Origin: an uncultured Lachnospiraceae bacterium
GTDB lineage: Bacteria; Bacillota_A; Clostridia; Lachnospirales; Lachnospiraceae
NCBI GenBank assembly: GCA_902780985.1
Contig: CACZHN010000097.1
Location: 1-16,174 of the forward strand
DNA length: 16,174 nucleotides
Direction of reading: 5' to 3'
In this document: positions 14,758 through 16,174 of the stretch, in pieces
How positions within the stretch are numbered: the first letter of the stretch is position 1
Layout of the letters: each line of letters begins with the position of its first letter
Made by a program: the position numbers and the translations under genes
The notes under the pieces: model-generated
The model's input: only the letters and a program-made list of their open reading frames with translations
What the model was told of the DNA's origin: nothing
Database searches by the model: none

Positions 14758-16042
14758 AAAGAGAATTTATTCCATAGGGATTGCATTTATCCTGGCTGTT
14801 CTGGTGGTGTTCATCGGCTTCGGTATGACAGCGAAGGTTTATGCGGATTCCGAATACGATTATGAAAATCCGGATACGGGATACAAGGCTGTTATCATTG
14901 ATGAATCGGATATCCTCGACGATGCGGAAGAACGCGATGTTGTTGAGCATATGAAGGATATCACCGAGTACGGAAATGCGGTCTTCTTTATTACCGAAGA
15001 AGATAACGGTGATACAAAAGAAGCCTGTATCGGAAAATACGAAGACCTGTTCGACAACGAGAACGGTGTCTGCTTTATGATTGATAATTACAACTATAAC
15101 GTCTATCTCAGGCATGCCGGAGAGTTCGGTTACTGGGTTAAGGAGGGAACAGCTCAGAACATAACCGACGAAGTAGTGGATTATTGTTCCGATGAGCAGT
15201 ATGCGGTAGCTGCTATGCTTGCATTTGACTCATACAGCGAGGCTCTTTATGAGAGCGACAGGCAGTATCAATATGTGGCCACAACCGAAGAAGCGACCGG
15301 CTCGGATGTGGTAACGGATTCAACTGATGCATCGGACTGGCCGTCAAAGAAGAATTCCGAAACAGGATATGAGGCACTTATCATAGATGATAGCGACCTT
15401 CTTTCGGATTCGGAAGAGGCGAGTCTTTTTGAAGATATGATGCCGATCACCGAGTACGGAAATGTAGTATTCTATTCATCCGATTCCAATACAGGTGATC
15501 CGGAAACAGCGGGAAAGAATAAGTATAATTCAATCTACGGAGATAATACCGTTAACGGTGTTCTGTTCTTCGTTGATATGAATAAGAGACAGCTGGTTCT
15601 CTATAATTCGGGAAATGATATAACCCCGTATATTACCGGCTCGAAGTCAGACTCCATAATGGATAACGTTTACAGAGATGCGTCAAAGGGCGATTACTAC
15701 AGCTGTGCCGCAGAGGTTTACAGAGAAGTGCATGCACTTCTTCGCGGCGGACATATCAGCGAACCTATGAGACTTACCTGTAACGCATTTCTTGCGATCA
15801 TATTCAGTCTGCTTCTGGCATACGGAATAGTCAGGAGATTCTCGGTGGTTTCGGGACCATCCGAAAGAGAACTTCTTGCAGCTATCATTTCAAATCAGCA
15901 GCTGCTCGGTTACAATAAACAGTTTGTACGTCAGACAAGAGTTTACGACCCACCAAGTTCATCTTCCTCCGGCGGAGGAGGCGGCGGTGGTGGAGGAGGC
16001 GGCGGTGGCGGCTCCTCATCAAGCGGAAGCCATGGATTCTAA
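14747..16042 (+). CDS. Secreted/membrane protein with two TPM-like domains and a poly-glycine tail
   Basis: This is a 431-residue protein. It has a signal peptide or N-terminal helix (about 8-29, possible cleavage after VYA at 31-33). Two homologous extracytoplasmic domains follow at about 45-175 and 206-335. They align from the outset: TGYKAVIIDESDILDDAEE against TGYEALIIDDSDLLSDSEE, and both contain ITEYGN followed by VFF or VFY. A membrane helix lies at about 345-363, then a cytoplasmic segment (FSVVSGPSERELLAAIIS) and a Ser/Gly tail with fourteen consecutive glycines (409-422) ending SSSSGSHGF. Signal peptide, TPM domain, helix and glycine-rich tail is the YgcG-like family architecture. 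TPM domains are linked to photosystem repair in plants and to phosphatase-like activity; here the role is unknown. The second domain is an added copy. The start overlaps the zinc-ribbon gene by 11 nt. Confidence 0.82.
   Translation: MASRKRIYSIGIAFILAVLVVFIGFGMTAKVYADSEYDYENPDTGYKAVIIDESDILDDAEERDVVEHMKDITEYGNAVFFITEEDNGDTKEACIGKYEDLFDNENGVCFMIDNYNYNVYLRHAGEFGYWVKEGTAQNITDEVVDYCSDEQYAVAAMLAFDSYSEALYESDRQYQYVATTEEATGSDVVTDSTDASDWPSKKNSETGYEALIIDDSDLLSDSEEASLFEDMMPITEYGNVVFYSSDSNTGDPETAGKNKYNSIYGDNTVNGVLFFVDMNKRQLVLYNSGNDITPYITGSKSDSIMDNVYRDASKGDYYSCAAEVYREVHALLRGGHISEPMRLTCNAFLAIIFSLLLAYGIVRRFSVVSGPSERELLAAIISNQQLLGYNKQFVRQTRVYDPPSSSSSGGGGGGGGGGGGGGSSSSGSHGF
14879..15751 (+). repeat. Internal tandem duplication coding the two TPM-like domains
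   Basis: Residues about 45-175 (14879-15271) and 206-335 (15362-15751) are copies. Nineteen bases are identical at 14960-14978 and 15446-15464, starting at ATC of ITEYGN, although the rest has diverged. The copies are joined by a Ser/Thr/Asp-rich linker (about 176-205). Confidence 0.8.
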
Positions 16043-16058
16043 CAGGAGATTTACTTAA

Positions 16059-16174
16059 ATGATTAAAGGCACAAATCCGATCTTAAAAACAGACTGCCCT
16101 GATCCTGATGTGATCAGGGTAGGTGACACATATTACATGGTTACGACAACCATGCATTTCATGCCGGGATGTGA
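16059..16174 (+). CDS. Glycoside hydrolase family 43 enzyme, N-terminal fragment cut by the window edge
   Basis: Only the first 38 codons are present. They read MIKGTNPILKTDCPDPDVIR followed by VGDTYYMVTTTMHFMPGC. This is the canonical beginning of GH43 beta-xylosidases and alpha-L-arabinofuranosidases: NPIL, then DPD containing the catalytic base aspartate, then IRVGDTYYMV and the FMPG strand. Family members hydrolyse arabinose or xylose side chains and ends of plant xylans. No signal peptide is present, so the enzyme is probably cytoplasmic and works on imported oligosaccharides. AGGAG (16044-16048) lies ten bases before the ATG. The gene starts 16 nt after the TPM gene, with no terminator seen between, so read-through is possible although a functional link is not obvious. 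Substrate and subfamily cannot be assigned from this fragment. Confidence 0.9.
   Translation, partial: MIKGTNPILKTDCPDPDVIRVGDTYYMVTTTMHFMPGC

Noticed and set aside
15961..16020. The glycine-coding stretch as a slippage-prone microsatellite
   Set aside because: The fourteen glycine codons mix GGC, GGA and GGT without a uniform unit, so it is a selected protein feature rather than a simple DNA repeat.

Overview
The window is a dense, almost entirely plus-strand block of chromosomal genes from a Gram-positive bacterium, most likely a Lachnospiraceae clostridium of the Butyrivibrio/Pseudobutyrivibrio kind. That placement is an inference. It rests on moderate to low GC, strong purine-rich ribosome binding sites, TTG and GTG starts, signal peptides followed by C-terminal single-pass anchors, two OmpR-type two-component systems, and a plant-polysaccharide glycosidase (GH43) beginning at the right edge. 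I see no phage genes, transposases, tRNA, rRNA or CRISPR.

Layout. (1) 3-2020: response regulator and sensor kinase with overlapping reading frames, ended by a bidirectional intrinsic terminator (2037-2073). (2) 2081-2494, minus strand: a small four-helix membrane protein of unknown function. (3) 2683-8692: a probable five-gene operon made of a MATE exporter, a membrane-anchored endonuclease/exonuclease/phosphatase-fold enzyme, a membrane-fused spermidine-synthase-like methyltransferase-fold enzyme, and a second response regulator/kinase pair. Gaps fall from 22 nt to 2 nt to direct overlaps. (4) 8844-12961: a secreted, C-terminally anchored CARDB/Ig-like protein, an ABC ATPase and a two-module FtsX-type permease. 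This unit is preceded by 151 nt that hold 11-bp-phased direct repeats and a 5' UTR hairpin. (5) 13093-16042: a double-zinc-ribbon multi-pass membrane protein overlapping a signal-peptide protein with two TPM-like domains and a 14-glycine tail. (6) 16059 to the edge: the first 38 codons of a GH43 glycosidase.

How the parts may work together. The second two-component system is translationally coupled to the aminopropyltransferase-like gene and sits directly upstream of the CARDB/ABC unit. The simplest reading is an envelope-stress or toxic-compound module: the kinase senses, the regulator binds the phased repeats at 8713-8760, and the CARDB-ABC exporter is induced, while the MATE pump and the two enzymes act in the same response. 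The gene order and spacing are visible in the sequence. The regulatory link and the shared role are inference. The zinc-ribbon/TPM pair is a separate envelope-associated unit that is seen together in many Firmicutes but is poorly characterised. The strongest candidates for something undescribed are the operon combining a membrane-fused aminopropyltransferase, a phosphatase-fold enzyme, a MATE pump and a two-component system, and the tandemly duplicated TPM protein.
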